Part shown: piece by piece, positions 36,481-47,294 of the stretch
Layout of the letters: every line of letters starts with the position of its first letter
Position numbering within the stretch: the first letter of the stretch is position 1
Origin: Callorhinus ursinus
Taxonomy: Eukaryota; Chordata; Mammalia; Carnivora; Otariidae
Direction: 5' to 3'
DNA: 64,000 bases
Assembly: GCF_003265705.1 (NCBI RefSeq)
Contig: NW_020312902.1
Coordinates: 8,757,854 to 8,821,853 of the forward strand
The notes under the pieces: model-generated
The model's database searches: none
Told to the model about the DNA's origin: nothing
What the model saw: only the letters and a program-made list of their open reading frames with translations
Made by a program: the position numbers and the translations under genes

Positions 36481-37160
36481 ATTGGCTAATTAAGAGACAT
36501 TATCCTGTATGCTATTGGCTTGTGAAATATTATAAATTATAATTCCTGCAGTGAACCTATGTTAAATTATTAGCAAAGATAATCTTAGTCTCTGAGCATA
36601 ATTTGCCTCAAACAAAACACTGTACCTTATGTAATGGCCCACTCAGTTGAAAATAATGCAAAATTGGGGCCATAAATCCTATAATCTATTTCACTCAAAT
36701 GACCTAAAACTTTCCCTTTTCTTTGGAGTGTGGAACTGCTTCTCATTTAAATATTTCTTTTCCAAAGAAAAAAAAAGTCAAGGCAGCTAAATACATCTAG
36801 TTTGAATTTTCAATATAATGTTCCTAAACCTGTCAGAAACATTTACCATGTGCATGACTGGCTTCAGTGGTAAGCATACTAAAACTGGAACAATATACAG
36901 AAGATCAGCCTAGTTTTTGTCAAAATAACAAGAAAGTACATGACACATTCCAGAGTTTTTTTTAAATTTCAAAAAACTTTTCCTAATTCAATGAAAAACT
37001 TAAAAAACAAAACAAAGACAGGTACCAACTATTTCTTGAAAAGCAGCTTCAAATCACTGAGAGATGGTGAGGTCTCTCATCCTGTCTAAACCCTGCTCTA
37101 GGGAAGACCAAGTGAAATTCTGGTGAACTCCCTTACTCCAGAATTGCATGAATGGGTTAA
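36481..37160. other. No gene recognised
   Basis: AT-rich DNA without recognised features. Confidence 0.4.
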
Positions 37161-37164
37161 GATT

Positions 37165-37310
37165 GCTGGTAAAGTCATAAAGTAGAAAAGGCACTGGACT
37201 GAGAGTCACAAACACAGTTGTGAGTCCAGATCAGCCACAAGTAACATTATCTTGAACATGCCACTTTGCTCAACCAGACCGGTCCTTCATCCATAAAATA
37301 AGGTAGGGGT
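37165..37310 (+). repeat. MIR-like fragment (sense)
   Basis: aaaaggcactggactgagag, then catccataaaataaggtagg, is typical of sense MIR-family sequence. Confidence 0.7.
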
Positions 37311-37663
37311 TTTCAAAATCCTATGCATCTAGATTTCATCCCCCACTTTACTCCAAATGCCTCTCCAAACTTTAAAATTTACAGAGAATTCTGGAAAATT
37401 TCCAATCATTAATGGAAAGTCTAAATGATTCACACAAAGGCAGAAATTCAGCATCCAAAGAGATTTGCAAACCTGGGGATCTCCTACTTCTATTAGTGGG
37501 GAAACTTCCTTTTCACTGGGTCACGAAAGCAGAGGTCAGCTAGCACCACTTTACAGATTTCCACCATAATTATCAAACTCCCTTTCCAACCCACCAACAC
37601 AGAATTTGCACAGCTGAGGGGTATAATGAGGCTACAGTTCTTCACTTTAAAATATGAAGCAGG

Positions 37664-37837
37664 GGTGCCTGAGTGGCTCAGTTGATTAAGTTTCCGGATC
37701 AGGTCTGATCTCAGGGTCTTGGGATCCCAGGATTGAGCCCTGCGTCTGCTTGGTATTCTTTCTCTCCCTCTGCACACCCACCTCCCCCCCCCCCCACCTC
37801 ACCACGCGCTCTCTCACACGCACTCTCTCAAATTTTT
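37664..37837 (+). repeat. Diverged SINEC element
   Basis: A sense SINEC head (ggggtgcctgagtggctcag) with a decayed core and a run of 12 C (37784-37795) in the pyrimidine region. Divergence suggests an older copy. Confidence 0.85.
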
Positions 37838-38029
37838 AATATATGAATTAAAGGCTATAGGTTCTGTGCCCCTTGTCTCAACTCCATGGGCTTGAATGCC
37901 AATCATAACCTTTGCTGCATGATACAGATTTGTGTAGAGTTTCAAACTACAATCTTGATTAGGTATAAAAATAATAGATTTTGTATCAACTGAAACCTTG
38001 ATCTTAAAACAATTTTTTTGATCTAAGAA

Positions 38030-38180
38030 TATAGGAGGGGGTGGGGAATTATTGTTTAATGGGTACAGAGTTTTAGAGATGGAAGGTGGTGGTAGTTATA
38101 CAATATTACCACTGAACTACACCTTTAAAAATGGCTAAGATGGTAAATTCTATGTTGGACACCCACAATAAAAAATACTG
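38030..38180 (+). mobile_element. L1M 3' terminus
   Basis: gggtacagagttttagagat, then ccactgaactacacctttaa and acccacaataaaaaa, form a sense L1M 3' end. Confidence 0.8.
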
Positions 38181-38420
38181 GCAGACAGCAGACACCCAGG
38201 ACTCCAAGACGTATCAGTTCTGCCAATGAAGATGAAACTCCTAGATGTTCAAATAGGGAAGCTGGTAAGCTGGATACAGGATTTTGTCCCTAAAGGCACT
38301 TGCTGGAGAGTTTCAGAGAGGTTACTACCAATATTACAAATATGTCAATGTGAAGAAAGGAAGCACTGCTGGGCTTTCTATGGTGCTGGCAGCTTATGTG
38401 CTGTTCAACTAGTCTTTCTT

Positions 38421-38613
38421 TTTAATTTTTTTAAGATTTTTTATTTATTTGGGAAAGAGAAAATGAAAGACAGAGAGCATGAGAGGGAGTGTCAGAGGGA
38501 GAAGCAGACTCCCTGCTGAGCAGGGAGCCGGCTGTGGGATTCAATCCCGGGACTTCAGGATCATGACCTGAGCTGAAGGCAGTTGCTTAACCAACTGAGC
38601 CACCCAGGCGCCC
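38421..38613 (-). repeat. SINEC element with target-site duplication
   Basis: An antisense SINEC. The flanks tcaactagtctttctt (38405-38420) and tcaactactgtctttctt (38614-38631) are near-identical. Confidence 0.94.
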
Positions 38614-38631
38614 TCAACTACTGTCTTTCTT

Positions 38632-40595
38632 ACAAGGAATTCAAACAAGCGTGGCTAAGCCAGTTCCACCGAAGAGGGTACAGTGTGGAGGGTGGCCTGG
38701 CACCCCTTCTTGAGGAACTAGATAATTGCTGAAGCCTTTCATATCCTAATTGAGAATTAACACCCAATAAAAGATGACTGGTACAAAAATAAATATATTG
38801 GACATTTTAAAAAAGAACTCCCCCAGATATAAGACTATTATTTATAGTATTTGCATAGGAATGACATTATATTAAATTCAAAAGAAAAGAAACCAAGTCT
38901 AGTAACTGTAAGTTTAGAGTCAGGCAATCCCAAGGCTTAGGAGAAAATCTTATGACTTAGTGGGTGGCCAAAGGCAAGAGTCAATAAAATAATGCCAAGT
39001 ACCAAAAATAGAAAGTTTTAGAAGAGGTACAGTTACAGCTGGCCTAATGGGGCAGATGCACGATGGTAAAGGCTGACCATTCCTGACCCCTTCTTTGCCC
39101 TCCCTCCTAGAGGATGTTTTTCTATGGGAACACTTCTCAAACAGAATTTGCTTTGTTAGCATGTATATTTTCATAAAGTTATCTGTCATTGCCTAGGATG
39201 AGACAGGAGTGACAGATGATTACAATTTCCACCTCCCATTCTTCATACCTCTGCTGTAAGTGGAGAGGAAGCTAGAAAAGGACACTCTTAAGAAAAAAAA
39301 AAAAAAGAATGGATCTGGAAACAACACCTAGAACAGGGCTCGCTTTCTCCAGGTTGTTCTCAGCCTAAGGCTCTATTTCTTATGCAGCAATTCATCCACC
39401 AGGTATAGGCAGACAAAGTCTTGATTCAGGAATTTAAAAATAAACAATGAAAAATATCTCTGGAAGAATATACACGAAAGGAGGTAGACCTGAGTGGTTT
39501 GGGGGTGGAGTGACAACTTTCTTCTCACTGTATACTCTTTTGTGCCTTTTGCATTTTGTTCCATGTCCTTAAGTTTCCTACTCAAAAATTAATTTCAAAT
39601 ATTTAAAAATGACAATTTTATAAAAATATGCCTCACAATAAGTTTACCTTATAAATCAAGTAAATAAATTCTTGCTTTTAAATAAATCTGTGAGGGCTTT
39701 TTACTCTTCTGTCAAACCTGTCATAGTATTTTAGGTCAATGAATTATTTTTAAGAATTGCTTTTGAATAAGCTATTCTAATGCTTTAAAATTTTAAGCAT
39801 GAAAGTTTTATCTTGTAATATTTTAGAAGTTAGTTCTGTCAAATTTTGTATTTTCTTCCATCCATTTATAAAATAACTATGTCCTACTATAATATCCTCT
39901 TTGTTACATGTCTTACTAGAGGGAGCTACAAACCCACAAACAAAAATAGCCAATCATGCCTTCTAATAAACTGGAAACATTAGAGGAGACAAATCTTATG
40001 TTCCTGGTTTCATTATGCAAATACGCAAAACCTTACTGGATTGGATCCTTTACTAAATTTACACCAAAAAAAAAAAAAAAGTATTCTGAATGTGCTTGAC
40101 ATTTCTAATTGTTTCTTTACAGGTGCTCACCATATGTTTACTTTGAAGTTCCAAGATAAACCACTAAATATAAGGGGAAACCTCAAGATGGCACAATGTC
40201 CTGTAATGATAGCATGCAATACTTAATACTGAAATGCCCTCTATCTTCAATTCTTTATTATTCCACTATACAAAAGTTTAAAATACAAAACACAGCATAG
40301 GGAGGGAGTTTCATTTGGAAACAAAGACTATTACACCAAAATGAGGCCTATTCAACCATTTCCAAAGACACAAATGAAAACAAATCCAAAGACTGAATTG
40401 GGTAATAACTGACAAGTTATAAAAAATTAAGGAAAATTAAGAAATAGTCGCATTTCTAAAGTCTTTTATGTATGGTAAGGAAAAGATAGCTTCAAGAATC
40501 TGCCTCCTTTCCAGCAGTATAGGTGTATCTCCCCTCTGTGATAAATCAGAGAATTGGAAATGGAGTAAAATACATTTAAATTTCTACCCATGGTG
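38632..40595. other. No gene recognised
   Basis: About 2 kb of AT-rich DNA without recognised genes or clear repeats. There is an A run at 40064-40080. Confidence 0.45.
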
Positions 40596-40599
40596 ATGG

Positions 40600-41190
40600 A
40601 ATGTTCCTTCAACCTCTGCATTATTCAGCAAGTTGTACATATTTTTGCCTCCAAAAGGTCCCATTCCTCCCCTTCTCATCTCAAAGCCACTGCCTTACTT
40701 CATTTGCTTATCTCTAAATGCCTAACTTGTCTCTTTGCCAACACTTCCTCCATGACAACATTCTTCACACCACCAATCTCAGACACAACTGATTATGCCT
40801 CTCATCAGCTAAAATAAGTGCCCCGGAATAATATCTAAGTTTCTTAAAATAGTACCCAAGGCCTTCATGATCTAGTGCTCTCAACCTTACTCTCCTGTGT
40901 CCTCTTCCACCACATTTATCCTGTAGACTGCCTTTCTATCCTCTTGGTCTATAATTCACTCTCTTCCAACATTTGAGATCCTCTAAAACTCAATTTAAAT
41001 GTCAGCCTCCTTCATGAACTGTTTCTCTCAGTGGGATAAACATTTCCCTTCTTTTTGCCCCTCTGCACTTCCTTTAAATTGCTGCCTTAGCATAGCTCTC
41101 GAGCTAGTGTTGGAATTAGCTACAGAAGTGCCTATCTCCCCACCCTATCTTTCTTGTCTGGTTCATGTGTTCCCTTAAAATGCTGAAAAC
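40600..41190 (+). repeat. L2 fragment (sense)
   Basis: acccaaggccttcatgatct, then aatttaaatgtcagcctcct and tcatgaactgtttctctcag, are L2 landmarks. Confidence 0.75.
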
Positions 41191-41905
41191 ATGTTAAACC
41201 ATCCAAGTAATATGGACCTCTGTTCTCTAGAAGCTTTCATTCTAATAAAAGAATATATGAATACATATATTTCTTCATAATAAAATTAGGGGATAAATTT
41301 TATGGTATGTGAATTATATCTTAATTAAAAAACAGAAAAATAAAAATAAGAGTAGGAATTGGTATGAAAGTTAAAGATAATCCTTTCATCTACTTCCTCA
41401 GAAGGCAACTCTTTGAGAGTAATAACATTTTTAAGAAGTAAATATCATCGTGGGTTGGCTTAAAAAAAAAATTATTGGGAATTGAGTTCTCCGTATTTTT
41501 AAATTATAGGTATGGAGAAAAAAGCCATCTTTATTGATTTAAGACCCTAATAAACTTATTTATCAACTAGTTTCTGTTCTCTGAGACTCACAGAAATGAT
41601 CATCTTAGAGCTTTCCTTTGCGTTATCTAGGCCATCTCCATGAAATTAGGTATTTAAAAAAAAATTAAACTCACTTATGACTTGCCAAGGATAGGATCAC
41701 AAACTGCTTCCTGGTTTCTACCTGAATGATCTAAGTATCTTAACTCTGCCTCTCTAAGCCAACCAAGCTAAACCAGGTTTAGTGTGTTAAGTCTTGCTTC
41801 ATCAACTTTTGACTGGGAAAGCAGTTCTATTTTAGAAATAAGGTCCACATAAGTTGTTTTAGTTATTCTTGTGCACATGTGTACACATATACTTTTTTCC
41901 TGGTA
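41191..41905. other. No gene recognised
   Basis: AT-rich DNA. I see no gene. Confidence 0.4.
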
Positions 41906-41909
41906 TCTT

Positions 41910-42560
41910 TTTTAAAAGTTAAGATATAATTCACGTACCATAAAATTCATTCTTTTAACGGTGCAATTCTGTGGTTTTTAGTATATTCACAATGTTGTGT
42001 AACCATCAACCCTATCTAGTTCTAGAACTTTTTCATCATCCCACAGGGAAACCCAGTACCAATTAAGCAGTCACTCCCTACTTTCCCTACTCCTCAGGCC
42101 CCGGCAACCACTAATCTGCCTTTCAGGATATGCCTATTCTGTGCATTTCATATAAATGGAACTGAGCAGTATGTGACCTTTCATGTTTGGCTTCTTTCAT
42201 TTAACATAATGTTTTCAAGGTTCATCCGTGTTGCAGAATGTATCAGTATCTCATTCTTTTCTAGGACTGAATGAATTCCATTGCATGGATATACCACATT
42301 TATCCATTAATCACTTGATAGACCTCCAGGCTGTTTCCACTTTTAGGTTATTATGAATAATGCTGCTATGAACATTAGCATACAAGTGTTTTGTGTGAAT
42401 AGTATGTTTTCACTTCTCCCGAATATATACCTAGGAGAATTACTGGGTCATAACAGTAACTATACATTATTATTTTTAACGATTAAACTGTATTAACTTT
42501 TTGAGGAACAGCCAAACTGTTCTATTTTACATTCACACACACATTTCCAAGGGCAGTAAC
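41910..42560 (-). mobile_element. L1M 3'-region fragment, antisense
   Basis: Antisense L1M with gttaagatataattcacgta, agtatattcacaatgttgtg, ggttcatccgtgttgcagaa and ctgctatgaacattagcata. Confidence 0.92.
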
Positions 42561-42799
42561 AACAGTTTCACATTTTGATTAAAAGCAAATTGTGCTATGC
42601 CTAGAAAAAAGAATTCCTTTGGGACTAAGTGTCTTCAGAAGTTCAAGTAAATTCAAGGTTTTACATGAGAGATTAAATCCCTTCAAAGCATGAAGATGTA
42701 TAGCAAGACATGAAGCCCTTACTATAGCAAAGTTTATTCCAGTCGTCAAAGGGATTAAGTATGCAAATATTTAAAAGTGAGAGAGGAAAATAATGACAA

Positions 42800-43650
42800 C
42801 TCTCAAGTTTACATAGTGGGCAATTACTGTACTTACACTCACAGCAACTTCCTACTCAGTATGTCCAAGTGGATGTCTGACAGACATTTCAGACTTAATA
42901 GGTCTCAAGTGGAACTCCTATACCCTTTGCTCCCCAAACTTGTTCCTCCTGCAAACTTTTGCCTAGACACCAAACCTTGGTCTCAGGTTTGATGCACATA
43001 TACCACACATCCCAAATGGCAAATCCTGTTGTCTCTATCATCCAAATACATCCAGGATCCAATCACACCTAACCACCTCTACCAGATACATCATCTCTCA
43101 CCAAGATTATTGCACCACTATGGCCGAGTGTCAAAACATAACCAAAATAATCCTTTGAAAACCTATGGCAGATCATGTCCCACTTCTTCAAAGTCATACA
43201 ATGGCTCCCCAACACCCATCACTCATTCTGTGTCATTCATGCCAGACACTCTTGGGCCTCAGGGATTTTTCCCTCTGCCTGCCATGGATCATGCCATGAA
43301 GAAGGTAAGAATGTATGCGATACAAGGGAATCACATACATTCTTACCTTCTTCAAGTCTTTGCTCACATATCTTCTTCTCATTAAGGGCTTCACCTAGCC
43401 ACTGTATTTAAACTTGCCATTCACCCAAATACTCCCTTTATTTTCATTTCCAGCTCTGTATCTCTCCAGAACATTTACACCAATACAACACACGCTTTAC
43501 TTGTTTGTTTCTATTTACCTACAAGAATATAAACGCCATTAGGGCAGGACAGTTCTGTTTTCTTACTGAATTCCCATAATTTAGAACATGGGCTGGAATA
43601 TATTAAGCATTCAATAAATATTTGCTAAATGAATGAACAAATAAAATGAA
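42800..43650 (+). repeat. L2 element (sense), long 3' part
   Basis: A long L2 run, from ggatgtctgacagacatttc, then cttaataggtctcaagtgga, through atacaatggctccccaacac to the 3' end gcattcaataaatatttgct, then aaatgaatgaa. Plus-strand frames of 118 and 78 codons at 43029-43411 are L2-derived. It contains a perfect hairpin at 43297-43354. Confidence 0.85.
43297..43354. repeat. Perfect 21-bp inverted repeat (hairpin) in L2
   Basis: The arms 43297-43317 and 43334-43354 are exact reverse complements, separated by a 16-nt loop. The right arm agrees with L2 sequence, so the left arm looks like a foldback copy. Arm core: gaaggtaagaatgtatg. Confidence 0.95.
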
Positions 43651-44059
43651 ACAAAGTTGGTCAGAAAAGAAGAGCTAAACAGAAGTCAGAAATATTTATA
43701 AGGCACATACTAAATATAGTAAAAATGGAATGGTAATGGAAAAACATCATTTTTTGAAAAATATGCCATTATGTTTCCAGTTTGCTTTAGGAAAAATTGC
43801 TATCCTTATTTATTTCATTGTTCTCGAAAAGGATCTACCCATTGTCCATTGCCAAGGGCCCTTAGCTTCTCTTCAACTAAAACTCTGGGGGTCCTGGGGT
43901 AATGTCCTTTTCTCAACTGCCACATATACATAGAGCCAAGGACTTTCATAATCTTGGCCTTCAATTAGACCTGTTCTCAGGATCTTCACACAGTACAGTC
44001 ATAGGTTTCTTGGCCACTTTCCAAGTTAAACCACTAACTGGGGAGTTTACCCTCCTTGG
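43651..44059. other. No gene recognised
   Basis: I recognise no gene or repeat. Confidence 0.4.
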
Positions 44060-44210
44060 AAGTAAAATCACAGAATCTTTAAACTGAAATGGATTTTAAG
44101 ATGATCTGGGATCGAGCCCCGCATCAGGCTCCCTGCTCAGCTGGGATTTCTATATATTAGAAAACTAAGATGAGAAAGAAATAAGTGACTTGCTCAAAAT
44201 ATCTTGAATA
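44060..44210 (-). repeat. MIR-like fragment carrying a SINEC piece
   Basis: Decayed antisense MIR-family sequence (tttaaactgaaatggatttt; gaaactaagatgag-like part; ataagtgacttgctcaaa) with foreign DNA at 44108-44149. Confidence 0.6.
44108..44149 (+). repeat. Internal SINEC fragment without head or tail
   Basis: About 42 bp match the SINEC core only (gggatcgagccccgcatcag, then gctccctgctcagctggga). The tRNA-like head, pyrimidine region and A tail are absent, and I see no duplication. Confidence 0.88.
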
Positions 44211-44620
44211 GTTACTACTAAGTATTTTTCAGAAAGTGATAAGCATTACAAAAATCGAAGAATTCGGACACTTGGAACAAATCCTCTAAATTCCAAAACC
44301 ACACATTAACAAAAATTAAGTGCAAATGATATTTCATAAGATCAACAAGTCTATCTATACATTAGATTTAAAAGATATAACAGAGCCATCAACAGAATTA
44401 TACTCTGGTATTTGGCAAAGAAGATGATGGACAAATTCAGGTTTTTAAAAAAGGCACCCCTATTCCCAAAAGGAGGCTTTTCTTGTTGAGTGTTGGGAAT
44501 GATGAGAATTTCTAAAGTCTTCTTCCAAGTACCAAACTTTCCTAAACATTACTTCAAAGTAACAGTATTAGGATGTTTCATGTGGGGTTCATAAGGAGTG
44601 TTATTGAAATCTACATGACA

Positions 44621-44740
44621 GGGTACCTGGGTGGCTCAGTCAGTTGAGCAACCAACTCTTGGTTTCAGTTCCAGCCTTGATCTCACAGTTTTGAGTTCGG
44701 GCCCACACTGGGCTCCATGCCTAAAAAAAAACAAAACAAA
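44621..44740 (+). repeat. Older SINEC subfamily element, shortened
   Basis: A sense head gggtacctgggtggctcag with the older core (caactcttggtttcag; tctcacagttttgagttcg) and an A-rich tail directly after the core. Flanks share ctacatg. Confidence 0.85.
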
Positions 44741-45852
44741 AACTACATGCCCTTCACCACCACCCTCTCGTTCCCATTCCCGCAATACTCTAATATACCT
44801 TCCAGGGAGGTGTGTCCTTGGCACTATTACTCACAAGAGTATACTTAGCCTTCAAGTGCCTTACAGTGAGAAGAGACCGTGAACCACGATTATAAACTAT
44901 CTCCCATCAGGCTAAAGAAAAAAAAGTTATTTTCATGGACAGTAATGTCTTGCCAAAAACTCTTTCCATAGCCTGCACCTAGTGAAATCCTATCCTGCGT
45001 TTCAAGGCCCACCCTTGTCCTCTTTGCTTGAGATTTTTTCTGACCACTCCATCTGTGGGGCTTCTTTCTTGATGAGATGACCTATACCACAGCCTTTGTT
45101 ATCTATACCTGCCATTCAGCATTCATCACACACTGGCAAGGAGTATCTTTTGTGTTGTCATCTTAGTCGTTGCTGACTTTTTCTATGTTTGACTGGAATG
45201 TAGAGTCAGAATCCAAGGAGTTATGTAATTGATATTCCTAAAGGGGTTTTCTGGAAGGCAAAACATAATTCTCTTACATATGAAAGGGAAGAGTCAGAGG
45301 TCCTTCACGAGTGATTGGTTTATAACACAAAGCACTCTGAACTGCAATTTTAGAAGCTTTTGGTTACACCAAAACAATGACTTCCAACCTGCTGAAGTAA
45401 TAAAGATACCTTTTAAGGTCAAAATAGGTTTCAAAAGCTGAAAGCACTCTCAATAGTAGGTATTAAGTATCATTTAATTCAGAGGATATATGCATTCAAA
45501 ACTAATTAGTACATATATGAGAGGTATAGTACTCATTTGGTCCTCAGAGCACACTTGGTGTGCACAACAAATTGAAGTTCCCCCAAGACCTCAGATTGGC
45601 ACACGGTTGAATTTTATTGTGCTGTGGATATGGGATATTATTGCCATATTAAGAAGTACTACTACCTAAAAATATTTAGGAGCAGGCAAAATATAGAAAG
45701 GCAACTAACACATCCCTATTACCCCAACTGCAACCCCTCCAGAACCCCAGCATAAAACCCTTCTGTAACTCAACCCCTCCTCCCATGAAGTAGCATATTT
45801 TAAGCAACATGAAACAATTCGCTGTTTCAATTACAAATTTTCTTGTGATTTT
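44741..45852. other. No gene recognised
   Basis: About 1.1 kb; part near 44950-45180 could be decayed L2. No gene is seen. Confidence 0.4.
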
Positions 45853-46076
45853 TTATTTTTTAAAGATTTGATTTATTAAATTTATTTATTTTATTTATTT
45901 ATTACACACACAGAGAGAGAGAGAGAGAGAGAAGAGCAGGGGAAGCAGCAGAGGGAGAGGGAGAAACAGGCTCTCCACAGAGCAGAGAGCCTGATGCAGG
46001 ACTCGATCCCATGACCCTGAGATCATGACCTGAGCTGAAGGCAGACGCTTAACCGACTGAGCCAGCCAGGTGCCCC
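45853..46076 (-). repeat. SINEC element with (AC)n/(AG)n expansion
   Basis: An antisense SINEC with an expanded tail region and an AG-rich run, ending ccagccaggtgcccc. Flanks resemble each other (tcttgtgatttt and tcttgaggtttt). Confidence 0.92.
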
Positions 46077-46239
46077 TCTTGAGGTTTTAAACAAATAATA
46101 TAGCAAAAGGAACAAAGAAATGAATTATTTTAGACAAAACCAAATAGCAAATATTTGAAGGTCTATCTCATATATACTTCCTGATCCTACTGAAATTTCA
46201 ATCCTATTTACCCATTTCATCACCTTTTTAAAAAACAAA

Positions 46240-46424
46240 CGGGGTGCCTGGGTGGCTCAGTCGGTTAAGCGTCTGCCTTTGGCTCAGGTCATGATCCAGG
46301 GTCCTAGGATCGAGCCCCACATCGGGCTCCCTGCTCAGCTGGGAGTCTGCTTCTCCCTCTCCCTTCTCCTGCTGGTGCTCACTTGCTCTCTCTCTCTCCC
46401 CTACCCCCTCAAATAAAATCTTTT
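46240..46424 (+). repeat. SINEC element with target-site duplication
   Basis: A sense SINEC flanked by aaaaaacaaa (46230-46239 and 46425-46434). Confidence 0.94.
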
Positions 46425-46544
46425 AAAAAAACAAAGAACTACCAGTATTTTCCAGCAGAGGCATAAATACTATTCTACTCTTGGTTCAAGTCTTTTGTGC
46501 AGTCACCAACAAGAATGAGCTTAAATAAATGAGCAGTATAGCAC

Positions 46545-46670
46545 CCCATTTAAAGGAGTTAGCCTTGGGCTCAAACCTTGGCTCTGCCACTTATCAACTG
46601 TACATTCTTAGTTACTTAACTAAATTCCGGATAATTTAGGTAAAGTGCTTAATAGGATCCTTGGCAGGTT
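46545..46670 (+). repeat. MIR fragment (sense)
   Basis: cttgggctcaaaccttggct, then ctgccacttatcaactgta, is a typical sense MIR. Confidence 0.78.
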
Positions 46671-47102
46671 TTAAGGGCTGAGAAAAATGGTTACTGATTA
46701 ATTATATCTGATATTTAACAACAAAGATAGTATCATAATTTCAAAGCTTCCTTTCAATTCCTAATGTCAAAGTTCCTTCTTGTCTGGCTTCGACAGGCCT
46801 ATTCCAGGTATTGTAAACTTCCACTGACCTACATCTGATTCTGTGACCTCCAGTTCTACCCATGACTACTACCATTGGCAGTCTCTGGAAGTTAGGAAAC
46901 TCTTGACAAAACAGGAGGCCACTTGAGTAAAGCAGATCAACAACAAAACCCACTTTGAAACAGTGAAATCACTCAAGCAAGAATAACTGCCTTAGAAAGG
47001 GAGACAAAGTAAAAGGGCAAGAGAAAAAAAAATACTCAAATACTCTTAAAACCCTTACCTCTAGTTAAATAAATGATTTGTCTGATTTTAGAGCCAAATT
47101 TT

Positions 47103-47281
47103 AATTTAATTTTTTTTAAAGATTTTATTTGAGAGAGAGTGCACGAGACGGGGTAGGGTCAGAGGGAGAAGCAGACTCCACACTGAGCAGGGAACCAGAT
47201 GTGGGACTCGATCCTGGGACTCCAGGACCATGACCTGAGCCAAAGGTAGTGGCTTAACCGACTGAGCCACCCAGGTGCCCT
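47103..47281 (-). repeat. SINEC element with target-site duplication
   Basis: An antisense SINEC. The flanks agagccaaatttt (47090-47102) and agggacaaatttt (47282-47294) differ by two bases. Confidence 0.94.
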
Positions 47282-47294
47282 AGGGACAAATTTT

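Noticed and set aside
43029..43411. Two overlapping plus-strand frames
   Set aside because: Both are within L2 sequence and include the foldback hairpin.
46741..46980. Possible terminal exon on the minus strand with a good acceptor near 46991
   Set aside because: The open frame has a TGA shortly after the acceptor, so it is not open from the splice site, and no strong donor follows.
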